A DNA stretch of 64,000 nt from Lunularia cruciata. Taxonomy: Eukaryota; Streptophyta; Marchantiopsida; Lunulariales; Lunulariaceae. The notes beneath the pieces are model-generated. The model did not search any database. It had not been told where the DNA came from and was given only the letters and a program-made list of their open reading frames with translations. The stretch lies in assembly GCA_948567375.1 (NCBI GenBank), contig OX419762.1:38607034-38671033 (forward strand), given 5' to 3'. A program made the position numbers and the translations under genes. The first letter of the stretch is position 1. Each line of letters begins with the position of its first letter. Below, piece after piece: positions 1 through 10,059 of this stretch.

Positions 1-445
1 TCACATAAGGACTCTTGAATGAGGGAAAATCCAAATGCCTAGCATGAGCTTGGGCTTTGGTATTTATAAGGAACATACAAGGCTCTTAAGAAGCTTCTCA
101 AAAAGCTTCTTAAAAGCCAATTTCTTTGAGTGTAAGCAAAGCTAATCGGGAAAATTTCTTTTTGGAGCTACCTACTTGGTGTGCAAGCTAAGCTAGTCAT
201 GAAGCTTCCCAAGAAGCTACCTTCTAGAAACCATCTACCTGGCATGCAAACTAGGCTAGCTAGAAAGCTTCCTAAGAAACTTCCTCCTCAAAGTCACCAT
301 TTGGCATGCACTTTACCCAATACTTGGAAGGTACCAAGTAGCTTCCTAGATGCTTCTAGAATACACTTATAATTCTTGTCTAATTTGACCTATTTTCTAT
401 CTTGTTAGTCTTGACTAACTTGTTGGTAAACTCCATATTGTTATA
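1..445 (-). repeat. Chromovirus LTR (RLG-1 family), cut by the window start
   Basis: This stretch matches the minus-strand LTR at 4517-4930 over its whole length. Shared features are the Cys/Ser-free leader motif around CTTGAATGAG, repeated AAGCTTC blocks and the terminal CCATATTGTTA, which on the minus strand is the LTR start (TATAACAATATGG, family consensus TGTAACAATATGG). About 50 bp of the 3' end lie outside the window. It abuts RNase H sequence of RLG-5 directly, so it is an insertion into that element. Whether it is a solo LTR or the end of a full copy cannot be seen. Confidence 0.8.
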
Positions 446-1000
446 AATCTGTTAAGGAATTCTCCAAGGTTGCACAACATCTAATGGCACTAGTTGGCAA
501 GGAGAAGAAGTGGATGTGGAGAACCGCACAAGATTTGAAAGAGGTATTATTACATACACCAATCTTGAAATGGTATAACCCAAAATCTCCAATCAAGTTG
601 GCTATAGATGCAATAGGTGTTGCAATAGGTGCAATAGGAGCAATCTTACAATATGAATAGAAAGATGGATGGCACCAATTGCATGTTTCTTGTGAAAGCT
701 ATTACTAGTCGAATGCACATATCATACCATCAAACAAGAAGAGTTGACCATTGTCCTTGAAACCAACCATTGGAAGCACTATCTTGGTGAGAAGGAATTT
801 GTAGTGGAGATATACCACAAAATTCTTGTCTACCTTGAGTATAAAAAGATCTATCTCATTGAAAAATTTGCTGGGGTGAGTGGAGACAATAGTTCAACAT
901 GAAAATCACATATGTGAAAGGCAAGAAGTAACTTGTAGATGCATTCACCCAAATGCCTAGGGTAAACAATGTAGTGGATGAGGTCAAGATGAAACTAGAA
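446..1000 (+). pseudogene. RLG-5 RNase H remnant (Ty3/gypsy pol)
   Basis: Translation gives the end of RT and the RNase H start: a KKWMW...LHTPILKWYNP block, then a LAIDA block at about 600-620, where D is the first RNase H acidic residue, then GAILQYE and a stop. Further on, frames are repeatedly shifted and only short pieces remain, such as ITYVKGKK and VDAFTQMPR at about 905-960. In Ty3/gypsy elements this domain degrades the RNA strand during reverse transcription. The upstream RT, protease and gag are missing because the LTR at 1-445 interrupts the element. Non-functional. Confidence 0.7.
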
Positions 1001-2190
1001 TTATAGCCAAGGATTCTCATTAATACCAAGGCTAAAACATAGATTATAGGAGCTCAATCATCCAAAGGAAAAACCAATATCCAAAGAGTCACCTTTCATG
1101 ATGACAAGTTATGGATCCCGGAAACACTAGACCTAAGAACCACCATCCTGGTAGAATGTCATGATTGTGCCATTTCAAATCACATTGGAGTGGACAAGAC
1201 CTTTGATATAATCAAATGCCATTACTATTGCCCCAAGATGAGCAATGATGTGATGGAGTATGTTGAAAGCTGATTATTCTATCAACAAAATAAAGCCTCT
1301 AATCAAGCTCCCATAGGACCCCTTTAATCCCTCCTTACTCCTACTAAACATTGGAAGTAGGGCAACATAGATTAGGTTTGTGAATTGCACAAGACCACTT
1401 GAGTGTTTGACTCTATTTTAGTCTTTGTAGATTGACTCAACAAAATGATTCATGTGTGTCCTATGACCAAGGATGTGTTTGCTCCACAATTAGCTCAATT
1501 ATACATAGCTGCAGTCTTTTCTTATCATGGCTTGTCTTGAGTGCTCATCATTGATTGGGGCACTCAATTCCTTACTTTTTTTTGGAGAATACTCTTTAGA
1601 ATCTTCAAAACCAAACTTGCCATGTCAATGGCATAACATCTACAAATCGCAAGACAAATAGAGCAAGCTAATTGTACTATTAAAGATGTGCTTTGGAGCT
1701 TCACCTTAGAGGTGCAAGAAATGTGCAACACCTTACTTCCATTGGTGGAATTTTCCTACAAAAGTTCATTGAATGCATCTACATAGATCACACCATTCTT
1801 CCTTATATATAGAGAGTACACTTTCACAACTTCAAGCTTGGTAAAGATCCACCCCATGGCTACTAAAGTGTATAATGTCAACACTTTTGTTTCTAAAATC
1901 CAACAAGGTGTGGAGAATGCCAAGCACAAGTTGCGGATTTCTCAAAATTGATAGAAACAATATGTATATGTAGATCATAAGTACATGGAGTTCATCATTG
2001 GGGATCAAGTTTGGCTATCCATATCCATAATCATGTTAGTTGGCCCTTGTAAGCTCAAACCTTGTTTTATTGGACCTTTTCCCATCCTTCATCTAATTGG
2101 CGCAATGGCCTATCATCTCAAGCTACCACCACACATGAAGATCCATCTAGTGTTCTATGTTTCTTCATTACATAAATATGAACCCTGAAC
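1001..2190 (+). pseudogene. RLG-5 integrase remnant
   Basis: Integrase signatures are readable across several frames. There is a zinc-binding H-H-C-C region with GVDKTF and CHYYCPKM near 1190-1245. A catalytic-core block with VFVD...MIHVCPMTKDV...APQLAQLY lies at about 1420-1505, followed by LIIDWGTQF (second core D) near 1550-1565. An EQANCTIKDVLW stretch (E of the DD-E triad region) lies near 1660-1690. The C-terminal part ends with GDQVWL at 2004 and LPPHMKIHLVFYVSSLHKYEP at about 2125-2187, the usual end of chromovirus integrase before a chromodomain. Many stops and shifts; inactive. Confidence 0.75.
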
Positions 2191-2199
2191 ACCCCACTT

Positions 2200-2428
2200 T
2201 CCTTCCATACAAGAAGTTAGACGTTGTTCAATACTCATTGATGGTACAAAGGAATATAAAGTCAAACACATTCTTTAGAAATGTATTTTTGTTACCATAT
2301 GTGGAATATCTCACATTGGAAAGGGTACCAATTGTATGAGGCAACATGGGAGTCAATAGCTAACTTGACCCATGCACCGGTGTTGGTGCAATCTTTTGAA
2401 CAACTTTGCAATAGGTATATTGTGTCTT
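2200..2428 (+). pseudogene. RLG-5 chromodomain remnant
   Basis: After the integrase C-terminus the translation reads KEYKVKHIL (about 2250-2276). After frame changes come WKGYQLYEATWES (about 2318-2357) and LTHAPVLVQSFEQLCNR. The order EYxVxxIL ... WKGYxxxxxTWE is the chromodomain signature. In chromoviruses it tethers integrase to histone-marked chromatin. It sits just before the polypurine tract and 3' LTR, as in intact chromoviruses. Frameshifted. Confidence 0.7.
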
Positions 2429-2443
2429 AAAAGAGGGAAGGTT
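2429..2443 (+). other. Polypurine tract of RLG-5
   Basis: The purine-rich run AAAAGAGGGAAGGTT immediately precedes the LTR start TGTAATG. Such a tract primes plus-strand DNA synthesis in LTR retrotransposons. Confidence 0.65.
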
Positions 2444-3023
2444 TGTAATGCCATTAGCTAGACATAATATCTAGAGATAGAAATTGGCTTAATAATATCT
2501 TGAGGGATGTTATATAGGAAGGTTTAAATAGATCAACTAGAGATGTCACCAAAAGAGTACTTCCACTAATAGGGCAAAGGTTAAAAACACCCTAAAAACT
2601 TTAAAGCCAATTTTGGAGGCCTAAACAATGAATTCACCCCCAAAAAATGAAAAATCCCCTCCCTTAGTAATAAATAGCATTAAATCTTTCCTTGTATTTG
2701 TATCAATGAGAGCTTTCCAATGGTATCTCATCCAATATTATTTTCAACTTCCTACAAGAAGATTCTCCAAATATTTTCTCTGGTCAAACTTGGTTGACCA
2801 ACCAAATAGGACAAAGATAGACATATCACCAATCTATACAACTAATCTAAGGATGAAGCTTGTTAATATGTCATCAATCCATGTATCTGATCCAAAGGTG
2901 GAGCTCTCTTTGAATGGATAGTCTTTGCTATATAATAAAGACAAGGTGCTCCTTTGGGGCATCCAAGTATTGGAGAATAAAGCATTATGTTTCTTCTCTT
3001 TTGTTTCTCTTGTCCTCAACACA
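2444..3023 (+). repeat. RLG-5 3' LTR (580 bp)
   Basis: It starts TGTAATGCCA and ends CTCAACACA (TG...CA). It is bounded on the left by a polypurine tract. The same sequence family is found reversed at 44574-45309, including the blocks around GGTGACATCTCTAGTTGATC-like text and CTCCTTTGGGGCATCCAAG. The short ORFs inside are chance frames. Confidence 0.75.
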
Positions 3024-3394
3024 CTACAAGGATCTAATCTTTATATTATGAGTAGTTAGGAAATATAGTTTTATAAAAATTAAAATAAGCCAAACTACTC
3101 ACAATCAGCATAGTTTAGTTATAATAAATATGGAGATAGTATTTTCTTAGAAGAGCTTACAAGTAACAGTACTATTAATTTAGATTTTAATACTTAGACT
3201 CAATATGATTCATAGATGTTTGGCTTAAGTGGATACTCGAGAGCTCTAAAAAGTAGTCCAAATCTACCTATGTATTGTCCAAATTGTTGGCAATGAAAGA
3301 ACACTCCATTTGTTAGAGACATCCCTTATGAAAACTAGCAAGTTTTTTATAGAGTATCAATTCCCATGGGAATGCTTCCTTTCTTTTGGGTACC
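3024..3394. other. AT-rich spacer without genes
   Basis: No coding signal on either strand. About 3045-3180 resembles 59905-60060 (a shared ATGAGTAGTTA start and a later TTTTAGAAGAGCTT block), so it is a piece of a dispersed repeat not otherwise identified. The last bases are the left flank of RLG-1. Confidence 0.5.
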
Positions 3395-3399
3395 TTGTG
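3395..3399. repeat. Target-site duplication TTGTG (left) of RLG-1
   Basis: TTGTG directly precedes the 5' LTR and is repeated at 36326-36330 directly after the 3' LTR, 32.9 kb away. A perfect 5-bp match at exactly the TG and CA termini shows the two distant halves are one insertion. Confidence 0.85.
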
Positions 3400-3795
3400 T
3401 GTAACAATATGGAGTTTAGCGACAAAGTTAGTCAATGCTAATGAAGTAGTGAACATGCCAAATTAGCCTAGAATATTCTAGAAGTATCTAACAAGCTACT
3501 TTGGAAGCTTTCCACTAGCTTAGCTTGCACCCCAAGTAGGTAGTTTCTACAATGAAGTTTCTTGCAACTTCCAACCAACTTAACTTGCATGCCAAGTATG
3601 TGGCTTCAAGAACTTGGCTTGCACTCTAAGAAAGTGGTTCAAAGAAGCTTCTTCAAAAGCTTCTCAAGAGCCTTCTATGATCCCTATAAATACAAGAGCC
3701 AAAGCTCATGCTAGGCATTTGGAATTTCCTTCATTCAAGTATCCCAATGTGAGCTTCCATTCTCCTATTTCTCTCCTCGGTCCTGGTCTTTTACA
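3400..3795 (+). repeat. RLG-1 5' LTR (396 bp)
   Basis: TGTAACAATATGGAG at the start and TCTTTTACA at the end, matching the 3' LTR 35904-36325 and the reversed copies at 1-445, 4517-4930 and 43208-43654. The interior is packed with AGAAGCTTC/GAAGCTTCC blocks (see heat-shock elements). A primer site follows immediately. Confidence 0.85.
3470..3484. promoter_or_regulatory. Perfect heat-shock element trimer in RLG-1 5' LTR
   Basis: The sequence reads aGAAtaTTCtaGAAg: three alternating, perfectly spaced nGAAn/nTTCn units, the consensus for trimeric heat-shock factor binding. Equivalent sites occur at 4847-4861 and 36062-36076 in sister LTRs. Confidence 0.55.
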
Positions 3796-3812
3796 TAAGT
3801 ATCAAAGTAGGA
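3796..3812 (+). other. Degenerate primer-binding site of RLG-1
   Basis: Directly after the LTR end the sequence TAAGTATCAAAGTAGG resembles TGGTATCAGAGC, the initiator-tRNA-Met primer site common in plant LTR retrotransposons, with several substitutions. Confidence 0.55.
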
Positions 3813-4067
3813 ATGGGATGGATGGAATTTACGGACCACCAAATCCACTTCTGCCAAACCATCGGGATTTTTTTGTCCAAGTACTACCCAAGCATAATTT
3901 CACACAATTCATCATCTCACACTTTTGGACAGGATTTTCAACATATGATCACCTTGTCTGAGGAACCCTTGGTGCTTCCAATTGTAACTTATGGACAATG
4001 GTGGGTGTGTTGCATCTATGTGTTAATATATTAAATAAATATGAGATAGTATGATAGAGTAGAAGCA

Positions 4068-4516
4068 ATGGCAGCAATGCCCAAAGTTATTCTTGCTATG
4101 CAACAACAAACCAAGCACCTTACTCGATTGTTGGATGAATGAGATTGTCATAGACAAGAGCAGGTAGAGAAAGCACTAATACAAGAAGGAGAAAAATAAA
4201 TTTGATTTCCAAAGCCTAAGGTATTTGAAGGCAAGAACCTTCCGGGTGTAGTGGAAAATTTTGTGTTTGATTTTGAATGCTACTTTGAAGCAACAAACCT
4301 TCAAGATGAATGGAGATAAATTCTATTGGCTTCAAGCCAATTGGATGGAGTGGCTAAATTATGGTGGCAATTTAGAGTGGAACAAGCTAAGCGGCAGTTT
4401 GCCACACCAATCTTGACATGGGAAGAATTCAAGTGTGCAATAATTAGGCGGTTCCAAGCTATAAACACCACATAGGCTGCACAAGATAAGTTGGCAGAAT
4501 TGAAGTAGATTGGCTT
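4068..4516 (+). pseudogene. RLG-1 gag, 5' part, interrupted by RLG-2
   Basis: One frame runs from ATG (4068) to the RLG-2 insertion point with several in-frame stops but no frameshift. It begins MAAMPKVILAMQQQTKHL. It then shows the plant retrotransposon gag core: KVFEGKNLPGVVENFVFDF, an ASSQLDGVAKLWW block near 4330-4370, and LTWEEFKCAIIRRFQAIN near 4415-4465. The stops sit where CAA/CAG or CGA codons are expected (NTT*AAQDKLAELK). Gag forms the virus-like particle. The C-terminal zinc-knuckle part is lost. Confidence 0.8.
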
Positions 4517-4930
4517 TGTAAAAGACCAAGACCAAGGAGAGAAATAGGAGAATGGAAGCTCACATTGGGAGACTTGAATGAGAGAAAACTCCAAATGCCT
4601 AGCATGAGCTTTGGCTCTTGTATTTATAGGGAGCATACAAGACCCTTGAGAAGCTTCTAAAGAAGTTTCCTTGAGCTGCTTTCTTGGAGTGGAAGCCAAG
4701 TTAACCAAGAAGCTTCTTTGTAGAAGCCGTTTACTTGGCGTGCAAGCTAAGCTAATTGGAAGCTTCTAGAAACTTCCTTCTAGAAGTTACTTACTTGGGG
4801 TGCATGCTAAGCTAACCAGGAAGCTTCCCAAGAAGCTTCCTAGATACTTCTAGAATATTCTAGGCTAATTTGTCTTATTTGCTACTTTGTTAGCCCTACT
4901 AACTTTGTTGCTTAACTCCATATTGTTACA
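4517..4930 (-). repeat. RLG-2 3' LTR (414 bp)
   Basis: The minus strand starts TGTAACAATATGGAG at 4930 and ends TCTTTTACA at 4517. The purine run GGGGAAATA (4931-4939, minus strand) adjoins the LTR start, so this is the 3' LTR. Confidence 0.85.
4847..4861. promoter_or_regulatory. Perfect heat-shock element trimer in RLG-2 LTR
   Basis: cTTCtaGAAtaTTCt, three contiguous inverted pentamers. GGAAGCTTCC and AGAAGCTTCC dimers lie just upstream (about 4818-4840). Confidence 0.55.
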
Positions 4931-4939
4931 TATTTCCCC

Positions 4940-5165
4940 ACCGCTAGTTGGTGATGTCCTCATTGCCATTGAAGCTTCAAACTCTTGAATGGCCAGTTGT
5001 GCATTCTGGAGATGAGAAAGAGGTTCCCATGTGGCATCATCAAAAGAATACCCTTTCCAAAAGACCTTGTACTCTGTATGTTGTTGATAGACTCGTTGAA
5101 TATAGCGACGTGCAAGGATGCAATCAACTTTGTACTCCTCATGATCATTGGTAGCGACAAGAGTA
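4940..5165 (-). pseudogene. RLG-2 chromodomain
   Basis: The minus-strand translation reads HEEYKVDCILARRYIQ, then EYKVFWKGYSFDDATWEP, then LSHLQNAQLAIQEFEASMA, up to the polypurine tract. EYxVxxIL with WKGY...ATWEP is a full chromodomain pattern without a stop in this frame, unusually well kept for the window. It is shared with RLG-1 at 35680-35900. It recognises methylated histone tails in related elements and steers integration to heterochromatin. Confidence 0.8.
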
Positions 5166-5299
5166 GGAGGAGGTTGGACTCAAGAGGAAAAAGAAGAGGG
5201 GTTAGCAACAAAGGGTTTCAACTTGGAAATATGAAAGATATGATGGATATGCATATGACAAGGCAAGGGAAGTCGACAAGCAATAGGAGAGACAATTTG

Positions 5300-6294
5300 G
5301 GTGATATCAAAAGGGTCCTATCCAATTGGAGGCAAGTTTACAAACTTGGGTATCAAGTGGAAGAAGGAGGTTATTGGATGAGAGCATGACCTTATCACCA
5401 ACTTGAAAGCTGAGATCATGACAATGGTGATCCGCATATTGTTTTTGCCAATTTTGAGCAACAAGGAGATGAGATTTGGCTTGTTGAAGGGATTGGGAGA
5501 TGGTTGTCAAGAAGGTGAGGGACATGAGATGGGGGAGGAGCAAGAAGGGAATCTGGAACAAGTGAGTCTTGGCTAAAATTGAGAAAGAAAGGAGAGAATC
5601 CGGTGCTTGCTTGAGTAGAATTTTTGTATGCAAACTCCGCATCTGCAAGACATTCATCCCAATTGGTATGGTGAATGTTGACAAAGGCACGAAGCATATC
5701 TTCCAAGGTGCAATTTGCACATTTATTTTGTCCATCAGTTTGAGGATGACAGGTTGTGGACAAAGCAAGCTTGGTGCCAAGTATCTGGAAGAGTGCTTGC
5801 CAAAACTTTCCAGTGAAGCAAGGATCATAGTCGGAGATGAGTACACGCGATATCCCATGATGCTTGAATACATTGTCAAAGTAGAGTTGCGCCAAGGTTG
5901 GAGCACCCACAATATCAACCGTTGGTACCAAATGGATTTGCTTACTAAGCTTATCCAAAAATGCCACAATTGTTGTGTGACCTTGTTTTGTCTTGGGCAA
6001 GGAGGTGATGAGATCTAAGCTCACATATTCCCAATGAGAAGTTGGAATAGGGAGTGGTTGAAGGATTCCACTCAGCTTTTGGTTATTGGCCTTGTTGCAT
6101 TGACAACTCTCACACAATCAGACAAACACTTGAACATCTTGTGCCATGTTGGTCCACCACCATTGGAATTGGAGGGTAACCAAGGTCTTATCCACACCCA
6201 TGTGACCAGCTATTGGTAAATCATGGGCTTCTTGAAGGCGCACAAGTTGGAGATCACCTTTGGCTAGAACATAGATCTGGTCCTCATGGAATAG
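5300..6294 (-). pseudogene. RLG-2 integrase, main part
   Basis: Minus-strand order: zinc-binding region (HDLPIAGHMGVDKTL ... CESCQCNK, about 6230-6085). Catalytic core with YVSLDLITSLPKTKQGHTTIV (first D) near 6030 and LISDYDPCFTGKFWQAL (second D) near 5830. Then TCHPQTDGQNKCANCTLEDMLR, where the usual E appears as K in QTDGQNK and a further E follows. After that, LADAEFAYKNSTQASTGFSPF and FQVGDKVML near 5390. Two overlapping frames carry it, with a frame change near 5500-5800. RLG-3 cuts the element at 6295-6299, just upstream of the zinc finger. Inactive. Confidence 0.8.
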
Positions 6295-6299
6295 AAGGC
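6295..6299. repeat. Target-site duplication AAGGC (left) of RLG-3
   Basis: AAGGC at 6295-6299 and again at 17839-17843. Removing RLG-3 plus one copy rejoins the RLG-2 frame as ...FKES-LLFHEDQIY..., matching uninterrupted RLG-1 at 32405-32450. Confidence 0.9.
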
Positions 6300-9200
6300 T
6301 ATGGTACCCACATTTTTTGTTTTTTCTATGTTTAGTCGTGTTTAAGAGAAGAAGCAAGCACTGAAAGTTGAATTACAAACGAAGAATAGACGAAACTAAC
6401 TTCGGAGGAAATCCGAAGAAGATGACATTGGGTCCGATGATGGAGGTACTCGGAAGAGGAGTACCTCAGAAAAAGTCCAAAGATCACCTTGTTTGGGTTG
6501 GAAGACGCAAGAGAGACAAAGACCGTTTAACAACCTTGGTAAGAGGTAAGAAAGTACATTTCAAGAAATAGCAGGGGCAAAAGAAGCATGTCTTGATAGT
6601 GATTAGGAGTTGCACGTAGAAGAGAGCAATTCAAAGTTGAAATTGACTAAAGAATGACTGCGATTTGGGGAAATATAAAATGGCAACTACGTAGTGAAAA
6701 GTTGAATGTTCCAAGTAAATTTCCAATTCCTTTGAGTAGTCGTCCTATAGTAATGCGTGCCCGAAAGCCCATCAAGAGTGAAATTTTCTGAAACCCTGAG
6801 GGAGTTAGAGTGTCTTGTCTAGGAGAAGGTCTCACCTTCCAACATCATAGAACAAGAGAACAGATCATGGCGAAGAAGGTGGCCAATGCATTGGCGATGC
6901 GAGGTTTCACAATCCGAAGAGTAGATGTAGAAGCTAGAATCAAAGTCTTGATTAGACATCGTATTACCTTTTTAGCATGGAACTGGAATTTCAGTTTCCC
7001 GGGAGTGATGGTAGAGATTGCTGCCAGTAATTGTGAGGAGGGTCCCAAGGTGGAAGAGAAGAGAGGCAATCCGGCTCGATGGACTGAGTCGGATTGGAAG
7101 TTAGTATTGGGGAGAGAAGCAGGAGAACCAACGGGGATCACCTTCTATCGGAAGTGTGATGCTGTAGAGGAGACGGCGGAGATCCGCAATTCGTTTTTCA
7201 CTCCAAGAACTACAAATGGCTACAAGGTGGAGTCCTATCGGGATCCGATCCAAAGAAGTATTGTGGGAGCGATGATGGCCATGTTCAAGCCAAAACGAAC
7301 CACCTACGTGAACATGCAGCAAGCTATCTTCTTCCATCAGATGTTTGCAGGAGTTCCAATGAATTGGGCGAAGTGCTTTCACCACCGAACGAGGCAAATG
7401 GTAGTTAATTGGCAAATGGGTTCGCCACTACATTATTTTGCACCGTTCGCAGCCCACTTCTACTTCGGACTGAACTTGCTGACCGAAGAAGAGCGTCATC
7501 ATATGGTGTCTCACATGCATCCTGATTTACGACGGGAAGCAGACAAGGAAGAGCACTAGTATATGCTGCATCTTCAAGCAAACGATGAATATTTCTCGAA
7601 GACCGGACAGTGGAAGGTCAAAGAAATTACCAGTCCAAAGATGAAGAAACGTGGCAAACCCAAAGAAGCAAAGTCGCCTCCCATGCAGAGGAAGACTCGG
7701 CGGCTGATGTTGAAGACTGCGAAGATCGTAAAAGAGGCATCATCGGGATCAGAGTCTGGGGAAGAGATTGAGTCGCAAGAGGAGGAATCGGAAGAAGAGG
7801 AGCTCACATTAAAAAGTGAGGAGTCTGGGAGTGATAGCAATGGGGAGCCAGAAGTCCAGCAATTGGTGGCAGTAAGTGAGGCTTGTCAAGAGATGGTGGT
7901 GAATAAGCCAAGACCAGAAGAGAAAGAGGAGAATCCCGCGGTGCCGAGTTCAAGAGGCCAAGATGAAGAAAGTGCCAAAACAATGAAGATACAAAGATCG
8001 CAACTTCGGATGAAGGAGCCGATGACGGAGGTGAAGACTCCATACAAAGATGGCGATGAAGAGGAAGAAAACTTCAGCGGGATATCATATTTGACGAAGG
8101 TGGTCACACCGTTGCTAGAGCTATTGAAGGAGCATCAAAGAGTAATTCCCCAAGATCGCAGGAAGGGGATGAATGAGTTGCAGGTGGTGAAGCATCTGTT
8201 GAGTGAAGTAAAGAGGTTGTAGGAGCAACAAGTCCGAAGTCATGAGGAAATTGAAGAACTTCGGAGGGAGGAAGTCTTGAAGAAGAAGACTTTCAAGATG
8301 TTACAAGAAAGCTACGAAGAAAAAGCAAAGGAACTACAAAAGCGAGCCGGAGAAATCACAGAACAGGCGATGTGGCTCAACAAGATGAAGGAAGAAGTGA
8401 GTGATGTGTGCATCGAGAATGTTCATTTGAAGGCAATGACCATCGTAATAGAGCAGGAGTTGGACAGTTTAAAGAAAAGTGCAGCAGCAAAAGATCAAGC
8501 ATGGTAGAGAGAGTTGGCAGCCATGCAAGAAGAAGAAGAACAATTGCAAGAACTTGTTAGGAGCGCGGAACAGCAGAGCATGCAGTATGCAGAGGAGAAG
8601 AAGATGCTCACTGCAGAATACGAAGACGAGTTGAAGATGTATCGTGAGGAGTTGAAGGTAGAGCGCTCTCGAGGATATGCATTGGAGTCAGTAGGGGAAG
8701 TTGCATGGAAGTTAAGAGCAATCTTAAGCACGGAGGTTGAGGGGAGATTGGAGGAAGCTTGCCTACACAAGTTGAAGTTACTTGTGCAAGAAACTCGGAA
8801 GAGAAAGGCCAAGGATGTAGACATGAACACCTTATTGATTATTAGATGTAGAGAACAATGTTAGTCTTAGACTAGATTTAGTCAATTTGGAGTTAGAAAA
8901 GATTTGGAATAGTGTGACAGTAGAGAAGAAACCCGATGTCGCAGAAGTAAGAATTCAAGTGTCATCAGACTTGATGATTGACACATTAGAGAAGAGCGGG
9001 TCAGGAGATAAGGATGTAGATGGATTACCCATGAGCTCAATTATAGATTGTAGTGAAGAAGTAGCAGAAACAGTGAAGGATTTGGTAGTTGTAGATATAC
9101 CCAAAGAAGGAGAAATAGTAGGAAGATAATCGGGTTTAGAAGCCAATGATGAGGTAGACATTGGATCGGGATAAATGTCAATTTTGAGATAGGAAGAGGC

Positions 9201-9971
9201 AGATATGAAAAGATAGACTGTCACTTGGGATCTACAAGTAGGAAGAGATGTTAGGAAGCAGTGCGTAGGTAGGCAAGTCTGCCGTTTGCTTCAGTATTTA
9301 AGTGGATCATTTGCATTATGATGTTGTTCAGTATTCAAATTTTTGAAGATAGATAAAGCAAAGTGATGTTCTCAGTACTCATCGCTTAAGCTTAATTCTG
9401 ATTGTCAATTTTGTGTTTGTAGTTGTGAGTGTGTGGAGAATTCCAAAGAGCAAGTCAATGTGTCTGTGGATGTTGGAATCTGCAGCCTTGATCTTGATTC
9501 TGTGTGTTTGATCCTGAGTGAAGTGCATCGGAGCAATGCCTTGACAGATCTGAGAGGAATTGTAGTGTTGGTAGTATTCTGCATTGGTGAGTGCAGCACA
9601 AAGTTGATGTGAAGCAATTTCAATTGAGGAAGTTCTGCCGTGAGTGGAGGGGTGGAACACAATTCTGAGTTGAAATTGATCTTTGTGGTGAAGTGCCGTC
9701 TTTGGGAGAATCTGAATCATCACAATCAAGAGTTGTTTGGACAGAATTTGCTATGATGTGATTATGTGTGTGTATTCGTGACAAGTTGATAAGATTATGA
9801 GCTTGTTACTCTCTTCTGGGTGTGGTTTCTACCTAAGAGATTAAAGAAGAAACCAAGAAGAATTGAAATTGTTACTTTGCTTTGTATTTGACCATTTCTG
9901 ACTCGTATCTCTGCGGGAACAAACTTTACTTACCCGATTACCGCAAAAGTGATATTTGCCGGGTTGTCACA
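6300..9971 (+). repeat. RLG-3 5' LTR, 3.67 kb
   Basis: It starts TATGGTACCCAC (first bases mutated from TGTGG) and ends GGGTTGTCACA, followed by the primer site. Its outer parts match the 3' LTR: 6300-6866 to 16145-16710, and 8846-9971 to 16711-17838. The middle 6867-8845 exists only here and in the solo LTRs, and is occupied by an ORF. Confidence 0.9.
6867..9174 (+). pseudogene. LTR-internal ORF of RLG-3 (acidic coiled-coil protein, unknown function)
   Basis: One phase runs from ATG 6867 with in-frame stops at 7557-7559, 8220-8222 and 8505-8507 (CAG or similar to TAG when compared with sister copies). A short deletion/frameshift near 8845 shifts to the phase ending at TAA 9172-9174. The first about 230 residues form a globular-looking domain (ARWTESDWKLVL, YKVESYRDP, KPKRTTYVNMQQAIFFH, APFAAHFYFGLNLL). 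An acidic Ser/Glu/Lys-rich linker follows, then long Glu/Lys heptad-like coiled-coil stretches (8222-8840) and an acidic tail ending EVDIGSG. The family is not recognised; it resembles plant transposon-associated ORFs only in a general way. Copies in 40129-42556 and 50786-53218 align along the whole length. Confidence 0.75.
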
Positions 9972-9978
9972 TGATATT

Positions 9979-9996
9979 TGGCACCGCTGCCGGGGA
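9979..9996 (+). other. Primer-binding site of RLG-3
   Basis: TGGCACCGCTGCCGGGGA lies 7 nt after the LTR end. It closely matches the TGGCGCCGTTGCCGGGGA site of Athila/Tat-group plant elements, thought to pair with tRNA-Asp. Confidence 0.8.
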
Positions 9997-10059
9997 TACA
10001 AATCTCGGAAGTGGAAGAATACAAAGCCAAATTCAAAACTGGGTGTCCACGCAATATGA

